In this document: piece by piece, positions 11,501-16,066 of the stretch | Layout: each line of letters starts with the position of its first letter | How positions within the stretch are numbered: position 1 is the first letter of the stretch | Source: Euperipatoides rowelli | Lineage: Eukaryota > Onychophora > Udeonychophora > Euonychophora > Peripatopsidae | Direction: 5' to 3' (one strand) | Length of the DNA: 19,912 nucleotides | Assembly: GCA_003024985.2 (NCBI GenBank) | Contig: PXIH01S0008232.1 | Program-made: the position numbers and the translations under genes | Notes under the pieces: model-generated | The model's input: only the letters and a program-made list of their open reading frames with translations | Told to the model about the DNA's origin: nothing | The model's database searches: none

Positions 11501-12277
11501 AGGGACAATCAACCTTTTAGCAATTACAAAAATTTTTCAAAATCTGACCAAGCTTTATCTGTTGCAGCTAGCAATCCGTCCCAACTATTAACTTGTCGCC
11601 AATGCCCATACAGGACTGTTCAAAGGGAATTGTTAACATTACATTATAAACAAGTACACTTTGAGTTCACACCTTTTAAATGTAGCAATTGCAGCTTCAA
11701 AACACATTTAGAATCCCATCTTCAAGTGCATCAGCTCAATTGTGTAAAACGGCAGTATGTTTATCGCTGTACTTATTGTCCATACCACACAGTGCATGTT
11801 GTAGAATTTACTTGCCATTTAAAAACACATAATCCGGATGGTTTGTTGATTTGTGATATCTGTAAATATTCAACAATGTTTGATGGTGAATTTCAACAAC
11901 ATCTCCAGCTTCATATTAACGAAGCACCATCAGCATTTTTATCAACAGTTGGAAGGTCAATACCCTATGATACAGCGACATATAATAGAAGTATTGTTCC
12001 CTTTTATAACAATGTATTTACTAAAGGTCCTTCACTAATAGGTTCTGATCCAGATCAAACCAACTCTACTTTGGATAGTGTCAGTTACCCAATGGAATCG
12101 GTACCATCTAGAAATAATGATAATTATACCACCACGTCGTCATCATCATCATCTTTATCATTTGGTAGGACTAATTACCCAGCAATCAACAACAGTGATA
12201 AAAGTGGACTGTCAGAAACACAGAGAATGAAGACTTCCTTGGGTATTAGTATAAAGCAGGAACCAAAGGATGATTAA
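1358..12277 (+). CDS. Giant poly-C2H2 zinc-finger protein (about 3,639 aa, about 82 fingers)
   Basis: A single intronless frame encodes a nuclear-type nucleic-acid-binding protein. The first ATG is 1358 and a second is two codons later at 1364, with G at +4. The TTG at 1340 is not a plausible eukaryotic start and probably lies in an intron. Residue numbers in all entries count from that TTG codon; subtract 6 to count from ATG 1358. Residues 1-408 form a polar, acidic, Ser/Thr/Asn-rich tail. Residues 409-3525 hold about 82 fingers of form C-x2-C-x12-H-x3/4-H in clusters, and residues 3526-3645 form a Ser-rich tail. Fingers are of the C-D-x-C-[DN]-[YF]-[KR]-[TA] style, resembling those of REST, CTCF and ZFP64 in general character; no ortholog is recognised. 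The frame stays open across 10.9 kb of AT-rich DNA, so it is under coding constraint. One ambiguous base lies at 8266. DNA binding and gene regulation are inferred from the family; targets are unknown. Confidence 0.95.
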   Translation: MLMEVASKVPNCQLDSTDNQITVFDDPSLIDEDYSLKCENFNGTEKLTATSNPPLNEIYGSSELLQALTETKTSDSLHNGIEDLPKKDSGVKIASNHNKVACSDIFHKEPCEMENCVENITMKTSSPPHSSTNDCNATVNMENNLERNTSIEKQVLCLNSHCNETTTNTVTVKELQNVTSNVEIFEFTTLAEDKSTPEILSLIDSKTNSTSGFNVDIKDAEILVQQKEITKHEINDLSLLSEENSASEIKAPNELKSQLTFNNNSAVKSVAVSLDTKILNSSDEKKQDETHTDEISDPNMVVEDKSILNSIVSDESENKIAFKDNVDINVSNLMEDNVQENEKTVNTFCKDDFEISGINVIKDETLNGVPFSSTPLEMSKSHYQDISERKLSCRNIFSRELLYKCKNCSFSCTSYKMLLYHGKLKHSKRKPFCCSQCNYKTYIEKLLIKHYSTHEDDLAFHCKQCAFKTEGYSKLLIHMHSHSKDSLFSCSVCYFKASHYYTLILHMASHTTCTKILKRDAHPKKYIEDENEPKSLTKESNSEIGPAAEPPVRLTHPEETHSTLKPNQITLKYACDQCSYKTLQRFQYLIHKQRHVKRNQCNLTCEQCDFSTTSSSKLELHKLTHKPLNNFCCNLCDFRTNLHHRLKNHMQIHNEDKKTCNLCPIKTMILATSSHRCPHQAKEEFPCDYCSFKTYEENDLLSHLDTHQENGHLLCNLCDFKSPVAKEFFDHMTSHKGFHCYHCGYRTFSETNFKSHLLNHKEFSSQTNLSSFEHAMLKDGNRTGQEVLSQEENVILHCKHCNYKTWIREKLECHQLRHKLKKTFYCELCHYVTHTFRSFRLHMLKHGSDKPYRSNTYDQRMTKYYQLMKKCIFLSSDKKKFVCNHCQYQTSRKYCLILHRLKKHNERQSRFKTSSALSTESQLSEECAIKRRKIKNKASHNLNDRYNLRKIRPMKYTRSYIDYTFSFNHHHKRKRRKSNKMLSEVPELEKLSINGVSLEAELKALSKDKLLHCEVCSYTMNTASSFKAHMLFHGDDKPFHCNHCDYKTGDYRKIGRHLIIHSSVKPYACDYCHYKAKRKDHLVSHALRKHPDKIERDGCFSLLKNPQLKTPDLPPFKLDILKSPLRLENIRPAPDLKSPVRLENTRPAPDVKSPVRLENFRPAPDDSLEGSVKSAMEISSLTYQCEFLIDKCELKEEPDAALDSFGENLRQKEKHQELSLSTKDMFVCDECDFSSSNQNSLDYHNIEKHSGKKPLCCDQCNYATLIEDELELHKLRHEEEIAFYCDECEFKTTNHIELDQHVLTHIDCKPYCICDLCDFKSITLDEMEEHKKTKHISKQWGPGIMNYKATFQDNLFTSENENFHFVCDKCRYKTPRASLFKQHMLCHVDEKPFACDICDYRASRKCHLTLHKQTHRSQDLLHCHLCTYGSLMPEELEYHMMKHIMEEKEFVCSQCSFKTSVPHTFKSHMLVHGEDRPFYCDLCDYKSSQHHKLERHSLTHSGIKPFKCDECNYRAARKDSLASHKRTHLKRKYQKLMAVNDESNKSLIQPKSDIQTRDQGRHSKDYSIFSDHSDLSINAFDDSTGSMDASSKKTQIKKEDNIWNLNSSSNGESPSYSHSLETEKFDCDKCDFIANKQYHLSLHKQTHGLTKSFKCMKCEFFCSSSEELNHHLLKHNWKAKTFECDHCDYKSTIVQAYKSHMLSHGQEKPFQCNVCGYRAAECGKLERHLRTHSGVKPYACDQCNYRASRKDNLNSHKKKHLKKKIDNGLDPTGSNLFNENSVSINMMKLTNEEFLFPSDHSLDSHMIQEDPLSDHSEGSFFYCNLCNFQTTSYEELKFHKLRHTPPREFVCRNCDFVTNDQITFKSHMQIHGEDKPFICPKCDFKTTALATLELHMLEHSDLKPYACKHCNFTAKTRDDLAIHLQTHEKIRKRSFHCDYCDYQTPFHNNFTAHMLSHGEDKPFCCTHCDYRTSAYSKLDLHLRTHTGERPFKCSMCEYRASRKGHLVTHVKQRHGNDKPFKCSLCKFCTAIKSQLKQHCKQKHPELLVELSANTGMIEPSDKKQLSCSHCNFNTHQMSEFSEHMKQHPQNQMYRCKDCEFVTEQENDFAEHIRSCKSAHTDSIDCHCYDCRYKIRSHTSVERDFNLNNTMNYKSMNEVDVFPSNLSDNNDIYCCNLCEYETNQLEDLETHSRVEHNEEPIYKCHICDFSCSIKNLYLIHLNEKHKILKSDDTSAVESKVEVIETGDEDSISCLFKCKECDYKTPAMIDLNRHLLVAHPKDRPYECDKCDYKAAQYYHLLVHRXIHNKQKGNTFKCGDCSHVAETIEELVLHRQTHTKNEFKCDQCEFKTSVQSNLISHILIHKEESFSIIFCDKCNFKTSVISDLEKHLSVHANDKLFACDICDFKTDFDDHLVVHSKLHSLLEEKDSNEVSLVPSPEITAAAQHFICTLCSFDATDIDDFKKHMSNHGDLPFHCHRCNFKTVTRSKLNEHQQIHATQKDFSCDYCQFRAGTIEEVNAHSLQLHYNKELPTSLKSNFFTCSICNLKSYNIHEFKIHMLTHGEDKPFQCKECSFKTDLFNKFEEHSCLHLIKVNKFTCEECDFKTISQSQMITHKRIHSPPTNQVFLCDYCDFSSSSKYELRQHKLSHGIGREFQCVKCNFKTNVQSDFKTHMLTHGEDKPFICKQCDFKTSEIDKLDHHIYLAHSDAVSFLCSHCTFKACSQDELLLHQRKHSPSSSVKCNLCTYSGLSVDQLDFHMLLSHKGEKEFYCPCCDYKTDGSDSFFNHMSEHGDVKPFLCEECDFKTESCTVLEQHLSTHASLKPFNCDGCSYRTTWKINLTAHKLKHVNKTQPVDSTETKKCIVESKTFEFSCNQCAFQTSVSTDYKMHMLTHGIDQPFACDHCNYSAADYSSLEHHLLTHPDNKQFECDICNYRTMKKDNLTKHKLSHVVDKVFKCDICEYSTATSDEQLQYHRSRHINGDNDFSCHQCGFVTDKKSTLKIHFCIHGEKPFSCDQCDYRTSELSKLQRHLIIHTGIKPFACDRCDYRAARKDHLRVHQEVHKMEKSFKCNQCEYSSATREQLRNHYRKHILDPNPYKCDRCDFVSSTQDQLLDHQKSIHSINIQLHCNSCDFETNEPDTFEKHIASHCNEKPFSCQFCIFKAVTFHELEIHMKIHAGKKLFNCDDCHYNTSNEESFRTHRLYHKKCAPFRRESPSITSANQIKAEDSKPLVIDLDTCGIEEAVKKKFLCGDCDFSALDQNQLDCHMLRHKNSNMFVCDYCQFTTARKHHLVMHQRDFHQGEVINVESDEESSVGSHSANKTGNNFSNALSLNRSYDKYMPSSLSDQSKILRCEFCGYSTTLQWLFTQHMALHSSLQPFPYMNRDNQPFSNYKNFSKSDQALSVAASNPSQLLTCRQCPYRTVQRELLTLHYKQVHFEFTPFKCSNCSFKTHLESHLQVHQLNCVKRQYVYRCTYCPYHTVHVVEFTCHLKTHNPDGLLICDICKYSTMFDGEFQQHLQLHINEAPSAFLSTVGRSIPYDTATYNRSIVPFYNNVFTKGPSLIGSDPDQTNSTLDSVSYPMESVPSRNNDNYTTTSSSSSSLSFGRTNYPAINNSDKSGLSETQRMKTSLGISIKQEPKDD
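2564..2887 (+). other. Zinc fingers 1-4 (residues 409-516)
   Basis: Four complete C2H2 fingers at about 28-residue spacing. Finger 1 has His-x4-His; the others have His-x3-His. The linkers (KSKRKPF, EDDLAF, SKDSLF) are not TGEKP-type. A 62-residue polar spacer follows. Confidence 0.9.
3074..3637 (+). other. Zinc fingers 5-11 (residues 579-766), finger 8 degenerate
   Basis: Seven consecutive units. Finger 8 (CNLCPIKTMILATSSHRCPH) keeps four ligand-like residues but has only 11 residues between the second Cys and first His and lacks the central hydrophobic Phe/Leu pattern, so it may not fold normally. The other six fit C-x2-C-x12-H-x3-H. Confidence 0.88.
3743..3895 (+). other. Zinc fingers 12-13 (residues 802-852)
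   Basis: A finger pair. Finger 13 ends HMLKHGSDKPY, an early instance of the H-M-x-x-H-G-x-D-K-P linker. It is followed by a 34-residue spacer instead of another finger, suggesting that the next finger was lost. Confidence 0.85.
3998..4069 (+). other. Isolated zinc finger 14 (residues 887-910)
   Basis: A single complete finger with His-x4-His spacing (HRLKKH), standing alone between a 34-residue spacer and the long basic spacer. Confidence 0.85.
4070..4387 (+). other. Basic spacer with nuclear-localisation-like motifs
   Basis: A finger-free spacer of about 106 residues. KRRKIKNK (residues 936-943) and KRKRRK (residues 978-983, directly after three His) are two basic clusters about 35 residues apart and are candidates for nuclear import signals. 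The region between them is rich in Arg, Tyr and Asn. Import function is inferred, although zinc-finger arrays also often carry their own import activity. Confidence 0.6.
4388..4627 (+). other. Zinc fingers 15-17 (residues 1017-1096), first clean three-finger module
   Basis: This set shows the recurring triad of the protein. Finger A ends F-K-A-H-M-L-F-H-G-D-D-K-P-F, finger B ends with an H-S-S-V-K-P-Y linker, and finger C has a Y-K-A-K-R-K-D-H-L helix region and His-x4-His. Later clusters repeat the A-B-C order. Confidence 0.88.
4718..4852 (+). repeat. Threefold 45-bp tandem repeat encoding a 15-residue Ser-Pro motif
   Basis: There are three adjacent in-frame 45-nt units at 4718-4762, 4763-4807 and 4808-4852 (residues 1127-1171). 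They encode LKSPLRLENIRPAPD and two close variants (LKSPVR..., VKSPVR...). Each unit contains S-P-x-R, the CDK-type consensus, so this looks like a small array of phospho-sites in a finger-free spacer. An upstream K-T-P near residue 1112 may be a decayed relative. L-K-E-E-P, with Lys at residue 1201, follows in the same spacer and fits the SUMO consensus. Confidence 0.9.
5033..5362 (+). other. Zinc fingers 18-21 (residues 1232-1341)
   Basis: Four fingers. Fingers 18 and 21 have His-x4-His. Finger 21 lacks the aromatic residue just before the first Cys pair (YCICDLC). The linkers are non-canonical, although finger 18 ends HSGKKPL. A spacer of about 29 residues follows. Confidence 0.88.
5450..5941 (+). 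other. Zinc fingers 22-27 (residues 1371-1534)
   Basis: Six fingers. Fingers 23-27 (from about 5534) follow an order that is repeated almost unit for unit by fingers 28-32: a finger ending LHKQTH, an E-E-L finger, an F-K-S-H-M finger with a GEDRPF linker, a K-L-E-R-H finger with SGIKPF, and a R-A-A-R-K-D finger followed by a Lys/Arg patch (LKRK). Confidence 0.9.
5942..6229 (+). other. Acidic/polar spacer with SDHS motif and SUMO consensus
   Basis: A finger-free spacer of 96 residues. S-D-H-S at residues 1576-1579 recurs twice in the next spacer. I-K-K-E, with Lys at residue 1603, fits the SUMO consensus. The spacer is likely a flexible separator with regulatory sites. Confidence 0.6.
6230..6637 (+). 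other. Zinc fingers 28-32 (residues 1631-1766), duplicate of the 23-27 module
   Basis: The five fingers match fingers 23-27 in order and in non-ligand residues: LHKQTH, E-E-L-x-x-H, Y-K-S-H-M-L with GQEKPF, K-L-E-R-H with SGVKPY, and R-A-S-R-K-D-N-L. The unit also ends in a basic patch (LKKK), as in the first copy. Confidence 0.9.
6638..6817 (+). other. Spacer with two SDHS motifs
   Basis: A 60-residue acidic spacer containing S-D-H-S at residues 1804-1807 and 1819-1822. This resembles the spacer after fingers 22-27, so the spacer may have been copied with the five-finger module and then diverged. Confidence 0.55.
6818..7702 (+). other. Zinc fingers 33-42 (residues 1827-2121), last one C2HC
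   Basis: Ten fingers, with two A-B-C triads side by side (34-36 and 37-39). The only near-canonical Kruppel linker of the whole protein (H-T-G-E-R-P-F) joins fingers 38 and 39. A spacer of about 21 residues separates fingers 40 and 41. Finger 42 ends H-x3-C (HIRSC) in place of H-x3-H, which still supplies four zinc ligands. Confidence 0.88.
7703..7870 (+). other. Spacer with degenerate finger 43
   Basis: C-H-C-Y-D-C-R-Y-K-I-R retains the N-terminal Cys pair and the typical aromatic/basic residues of a finger. The His pair and central Leu are missing, so this appears to be a decayed finger that became spacer. Confidence 0.6.
7871..9892 (+). other. Zinc fingers 44-65 (residues 2178-2851), longest block
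   Basis: Twenty-two fingers, interrupted only by short spacers after fingers 45, 51 and 54. GEDKPF linkers occur after fingers 55 and 59, and GDVKPF after 63. Many fingers share the F-K-T-S/D core after the second Cys. Fingers 44-46, 54, 60 and 62 have His-x4-His. Base 8266 is ambiguous (TTN, residue 2309, Phe or Leu), between the two His of finger 47. Confidence 0.9.
9962..10963 (+). other. Zinc fingers 66-77 (residues 2875-3208)
   Basis: Twelve fingers in close array with triads 66-68 and 70-72. Finger 69 has 13 residues, not 12, between the second Cys and first His. Fingers 70-72 have the linkers HGEKPF and H-T-G-I-K-P-F, and finger 72 repeats the R-A-A-R-K-D-H-L helix region. Confidence 0.9.
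11093..11248 (+). other. Zinc fingers 78-79 (residues 3252-3303) after a SUMO-consensus spacer
   Basis: A finger pair; finger 79 has His-x4-His. The preceding 43-residue spacer contains I-K-A-E, with Lys at residue 3228, and a hydrophobic-acidic stretch (LVIDLDTCGIEEA). That stretch has the look of a SUMO-interacting motif (V-I-D-L followed by acidic residues), by inspection only. Confidence 0.82.
11402..11470 (+). other. Isolated zinc finger 80 (residues 3355-3377)
   Basis: A single complete C2H2 finger flanked by Ser-rich spacers of about 51 residues before it and 39 after it. Confidence 0.85.
11588..11914 (+). other. Zinc fingers 81-84 (residues 3417-3525), finger 82 C2HC
   Basis: The C-terminal four fingers. 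Finger 82 ends H-Q-L-N-C, a C2HC ligand set like finger 42. These fingers differ in style from the amplified modules (C-P-Y-R-T, C-P-Y-H-T), which suggests they are an older, non-amplified end of the protein. Confidence 0.85.
11915..12277 (+). other. Ser/Thr-rich C-terminal tail ending in a SUMO consensus
   Basis: A tail of 120 residues, probably disordered. A TCN trinucleotide run (TCG, four TCA, TCT; 12137-12154) encodes the Ser tract and could vary in length. The protein ends ISIKQEPKDD, where I-K-Q-E-P (Lys at residue 3639) is a strong SUMO-consensus match, six residues from the terminus. Confidence 0.7.
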
Positions 12278-14038
12278 CATATAATTTATGTCTGTATGTA
12301 ATTGTTTGACCTGTTTCCATAGAATTATTCCATAAAGAATTCAGAAGAGAAATTTGAAAAAAAAAAAAGTTTTTAAAACAAAATTGTTTTAATTCTAAAA
12401 TTAACTCTAGAACTTGTACATATTTGAATTCTTTATATAAATACTTCATGTGTGGTTATTCAGTTTATGAAGAAAAAATTTAAATGAGACATTATTATAT
12501 CATTTAAAATTCTTGATTTATTTTGTATGAAATTGAAAAAAAAAAAAAAAAACTGAAAACTTCCGAGATACGGTAGTAAGTTGGGAATTTATTATTAAAG
12601 TGATAGTTATTGAATTTTGTCATAAAAGGAAAAGGCATTAAAAAAAAGGGGTTGAAATGTGTAAAACTACCTTAAGATTTCTACTTTTTATATTGAAAAA
12701 ATTCAATAGTTATTCAAATTATAAAAGATACTTGTCCCTTAAATTTATTCTATGAAGACCCCTTACACCCACAACTTGTTTTGTAAATATTGTCATAGTG
12801 TTTCACTGTAAACAAAATATATTCTAAATTTGAAATATCTGTCTAATATGAATCCATAGATTCTGACATTACTTTTTACCGTATAAACCAAACTTTTTTT
12901 TAAAAAAAACTAAAAAAAGAAATTCAGCGCATTATTACAATAGAGTTTGTCACTTAAGAAACACATGACTGTTTCTAAAGTTTTTATATCAGGATTTAAT
13001 TCATTAACAAGTTAGAAGTTCACAAGCATTGGAAAAAAAAATGGATCCATTTTATTTTTATATAAGATCATTTAAAAAAACTTCAAATTATTACTGTTTT
13101 TTTTTTTGTAAGATAGGTTTTGCTTTATTTTTTTCATTTTAATTGTAATATTTTTATAAAATTTTGTGGTCTATTATTCATATTTGATGGAAGCGATTTG
13201 CACTTTTCCATACAACTTTTAACAGGAAAGTTTTTTTTTTATTTTTTATTTCAGCACTTTGGATTTTAAATTTTTTTCATTTCTAACATTTTATTCTATG
13301 AAATGCATGTGGGAATAAGTTTGACAGTGTGGAGATCTATAAGCTGATCAACCAAATCATCTACTTTGGGAAATTAGTTTTTTTTTTTTTTTACCCACTA
13401 AAATTCTTTCGTCAAAGGATTGAATGTTTATATTCCTCCAAAGGTAAGAATTTAATTGAATTGCCTTAAAACCTACAATAATATCTAACAATTTTTCCAT
13501 GTTTCCTTGGCAATTCATTATTTTCATATTTTGTGTTTTTGATGCTATCGGCCCTTTATGTGTTTGTTGATGTCAACTTACATGACTGTATCCAAGAATT
13601 TTTGTTTGTGTGTGAACCTTAACTTATTTCAACATTTAATGGTTAAAAATTAAATTGATTTAAATTGAAATTCTAATAATTTAATAACCCTGATACCCTT
13701 ACAAAAATACTTTTTAATTATTCTATTTTTCAAATTTTTAATTTATATTCACCCCTCCCTTCCCCCTGGAACAATTTATTCTTGTGTACATACATTCCAC
13801 ATAAACTTGTTGGAAACTATTTGAACCCTCGATCTCTTTTTAAAAAAAAAAAAAAAATTTTTATGGATACCAACATCTCGTTAATGTTTTTATGTTTATC
13901 AGATACCAGGGAAGGGAATATTCTATACCCCAATAAGACTTGTCGAAAACTATATTATACTTCTTTCTCCCAGAATCTTCTTACCCTGATATTAAATGAT
14001 GTAAAGTAGGTCTGTATACTATTAATCATATCGTACTG
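12278..14038 (+). other. Probable 3' UTR of the zinc-finger gene
   Basis: About 1.75 kb of AT-rich, non-coding sequence with many ATTTA and poly-T/poly-A tracts, directly after the stop. No AATAAA hexamer is present on this strand in the interval. The weaker ATTAAA occurs at 12594, 12637, 13649 and 13991. The true transcript end is unknown and could be at any of these or inside the following transposon. A pyrimidine-rich patch lies near 13751-13767. Confidence 0.5.
13991..13996 (+). promoter_or_regulatory. Candidate polyadenylation hexamer ATTAAA
   Basis: The last of four ATTAAA hexamers between the stop and the transposon, followed within about 40 nt by a TCTGTAT stretch that could act as a downstream U/GU element. 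Chance occurrence is likely in such AT-rich DNA. Confidence 0.25.
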
Positions 14039-14046
14039 TATATCAT

Positions 14047-15177
14047 TAGAGCTGGGCAGTATCGAAAGTACTGTAACTATTTTTTATCAAAAATACTTCA
14101 CTTCAAAGTAGTGTTTACTTTGTATCGAAATTACATTTTTTGACACCGGTTTAAAAATAGAAAATACATTATACGGTTAAAAAAAATTTTGTAATCTAAA
14201 AATATTTTATTTTTCAAAACTTTTTTCTTCTTGATTTTAAATGCAAATAAACATTGTTAATTTAAAGTTATTTTCAATAAAAATAAATTGAAAACAAAAT
14301 TATAGAAATATTAGTTTTCCTTGTCAAAACACTCTTAGTTTCACTTCTAGGTCGATTTTTCTGTTCAAAACACACATAGATTTTACTCCTTATTTTGAAT
14401 TATCATAATAAAATCCAAAAAAGTAAAAAAAAAATATGAAAATGACTCCAATTTTATTCATTACTTAGGGAGTATATTAAAGAACCGTGTTACTTAAATC
14501 TGTTTTAAGGAAAACATGCCTATCGCATTTGATTTTGTTGTAGACCTACTTTTTTTTCTATTTGATATTTTATAATGCACTGATCAATTCTTCACAATCT
14601 ATTCTTCCAATCGTCTTATAGTCGCAAATCAGTTTAGACTTCAGTAGTTCATCTTTTTTTTAATTTTTCTTCTGCAAATTTTAACATTGAGAATTGCAAT
14701 ATTATGGGGAAGTACTGTCTCCACAAAACAAATTCTAAGTAAAATGAATTCCACCCAGGAGTTATGTTTTCTGTTGGGAAAATTTATCCTAAAATAATTG
14801 CTTACATACAGTACATCTAAAATAAATTAAACGCAATAATAGCGTGGGCAGACAAAAATTATAGAACACGATTTCAAGTTGTCCACTAGGGTTAAAATAA
14901 ATTAACTATTTTATTTATTAAAATATAGTAGGCCTAACTCTTATGGAGCATCTAGTCTCCATAATTATGTTATGTCTATGCAAATCTTGTTTTATCATTA
15001 CTCTTCGAGTGGTCTTCTCTTCCTACATCAAGAAAAATTTAATGATTTTTATTTTAATTTTATTATGGTACTTTGTGCAATTATTTTTAAAATGCAGTTT
15101 GTATTTTCGATACATGATTTCTAAAGTATTTATATTTTGTATCGAAAATACATTTAAATGTATTGTGCCCAGCTCTG
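14047..15177. mobile_element. Non-autonomous hAT-like DNA transposon, 1,131 bp
   Basis: The left end TAGAGCTGGGCA (14047-14058) and right end TGCCCAGCTCTG (15166-15177) are inverted copies matching at 11 of 12 bases. They are flanked by 8-bp direct repeats TATATCAT (14039-14046) and TATATCAC (15178-15185), identical at 7 of 8. Ends of this [CT]AGAG-type with GCTGGGC and 8-bp target duplications are typical of hAT elements. The 9-mer GTATCGAAA occurs four times close to the ends: 14059-14067, 14122-14130, 15139-15147, and inverted at 15105-15113. These are likely subterminal transposase-binding motifs. The interior is AT-rich and encodes no intact transposase. The orientation is undefined. Confidence 0.8.
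14246..14287 (+). promoter_or_regulatory. First AATAAA hexamers downstream of the gene, inside the hAT-like element
   Basis: AATAAA occurs at 14246-14251, 14276-14281 and 14282-14287. They are the first canonical polyadenylation hexamers on the plus strand after the stop codon, so the transposon could have supplied a poly(A) site. No transcript evidence is available. Confidence 0.25.
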
Positions 15178-15374
15178 TATATCACCTACTACTTTCTTCA
15201 GAAAATGCTTTATTATGATATCTAACTTGTGAAAATCTGTTGGTTAAAACAAAGTTGATAAAATTTTTATTTCGACATCAGCAAAACACAATGTGCTGTG
15301 AAATCATTGCCTTTTTCTGTAACATACAATTAAAAATTATAAATAATATTTAAAAAGAAAAATGCTAGTGAATG

Positions 15375-15414
15375 AAGTTAAAAAAATAAATTAACACGTG
15401 TTATTTTTTAACTT
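15375..15414. repeat. Composite palindrome around a CACGTG E-box
   Basis: TAACACGTGTTA (15392-15403) is a perfect 12-bp palindrome with the CACGTG E-box at its centre. It is framed by AAGTTAAAAAA (15375-15385) and its exact reverse complement TTTTTTAACTT (15404-15414). The left arm is offset by a six-base insertion. This could be a bHLH site or a cruciform-prone sequence. Confidence 0.5.
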
Positions 15415-16066
15415 AATTTATTCCAGCAGTCTTTTTTTTTTATTTTCACGTCTAGAATTTTTCACATAATTTAGAGTGCAATCTGAAAGCAAGGGGACAT
15501 GGAAATAATGTTACTGATGTAAATATTCAGCACTGCACTTAATTATATACTGTAATAGGAAATTTATATTCAATATCTTTAAAGAAAAATAAAAATTCAC
15601 TTGGGCTAATTGTAAATGAATTTTCAAGGAAAATTATATCAATATCATAAAAAATCTGCATTTATTTGAAGTAAACATTTTAATTTTAAAAATACAGTTA
15701 AAATCTATTTTTGGATATCGTTATGTATAAGTTATATAATGTTTAGCAATTAGCCAAGATAATCAATATAAGAATTAGTTAATTTGTTAAAATTGAACAC
15801 ATTTTAGATTTTCACGCTATTTTAAGGGAACAACAATAAAAAGTAGGCTAATTTCAAGGTTTTTGATAATTTACTGGATTTAAAGGTGACTGACATGCAA
15901 TGGTTTTAAACATTTTTTTTATCATTTATTTTGAAAGATAATGATTAAAAAATGATTCAACTTTTTTTTTTAAATTATTCAAAGATTAAATAAATAAATA
16001 ATTGCTTTTGTTCAAGAGTATGTTTTACGATTTATGAAATAGACCTTTCTTGGTGACAACAATGAC

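Noticed and set aside
1358-12277. Naming the gene as REST, CTCF or ZFP64
   Set aside because: Finger style is similar in general (C-D-x-C-[DN]-Y-[KR]-A), but the number, order and linkers do not match any of these, so a name would be a guess.
13782-14009. Plus-strand 75-codon frame in the 3' region
   Set aside because: It contains a lysine run from poly-A and no motif, and sits in the probable 3' UTR.
14943-15218. Plus-strand 91-codon frame
   Set aside because: It crosses the right boundary of the hAT-like element and encodes a hydrophobic, low-complexity product typical of T-rich DNA.
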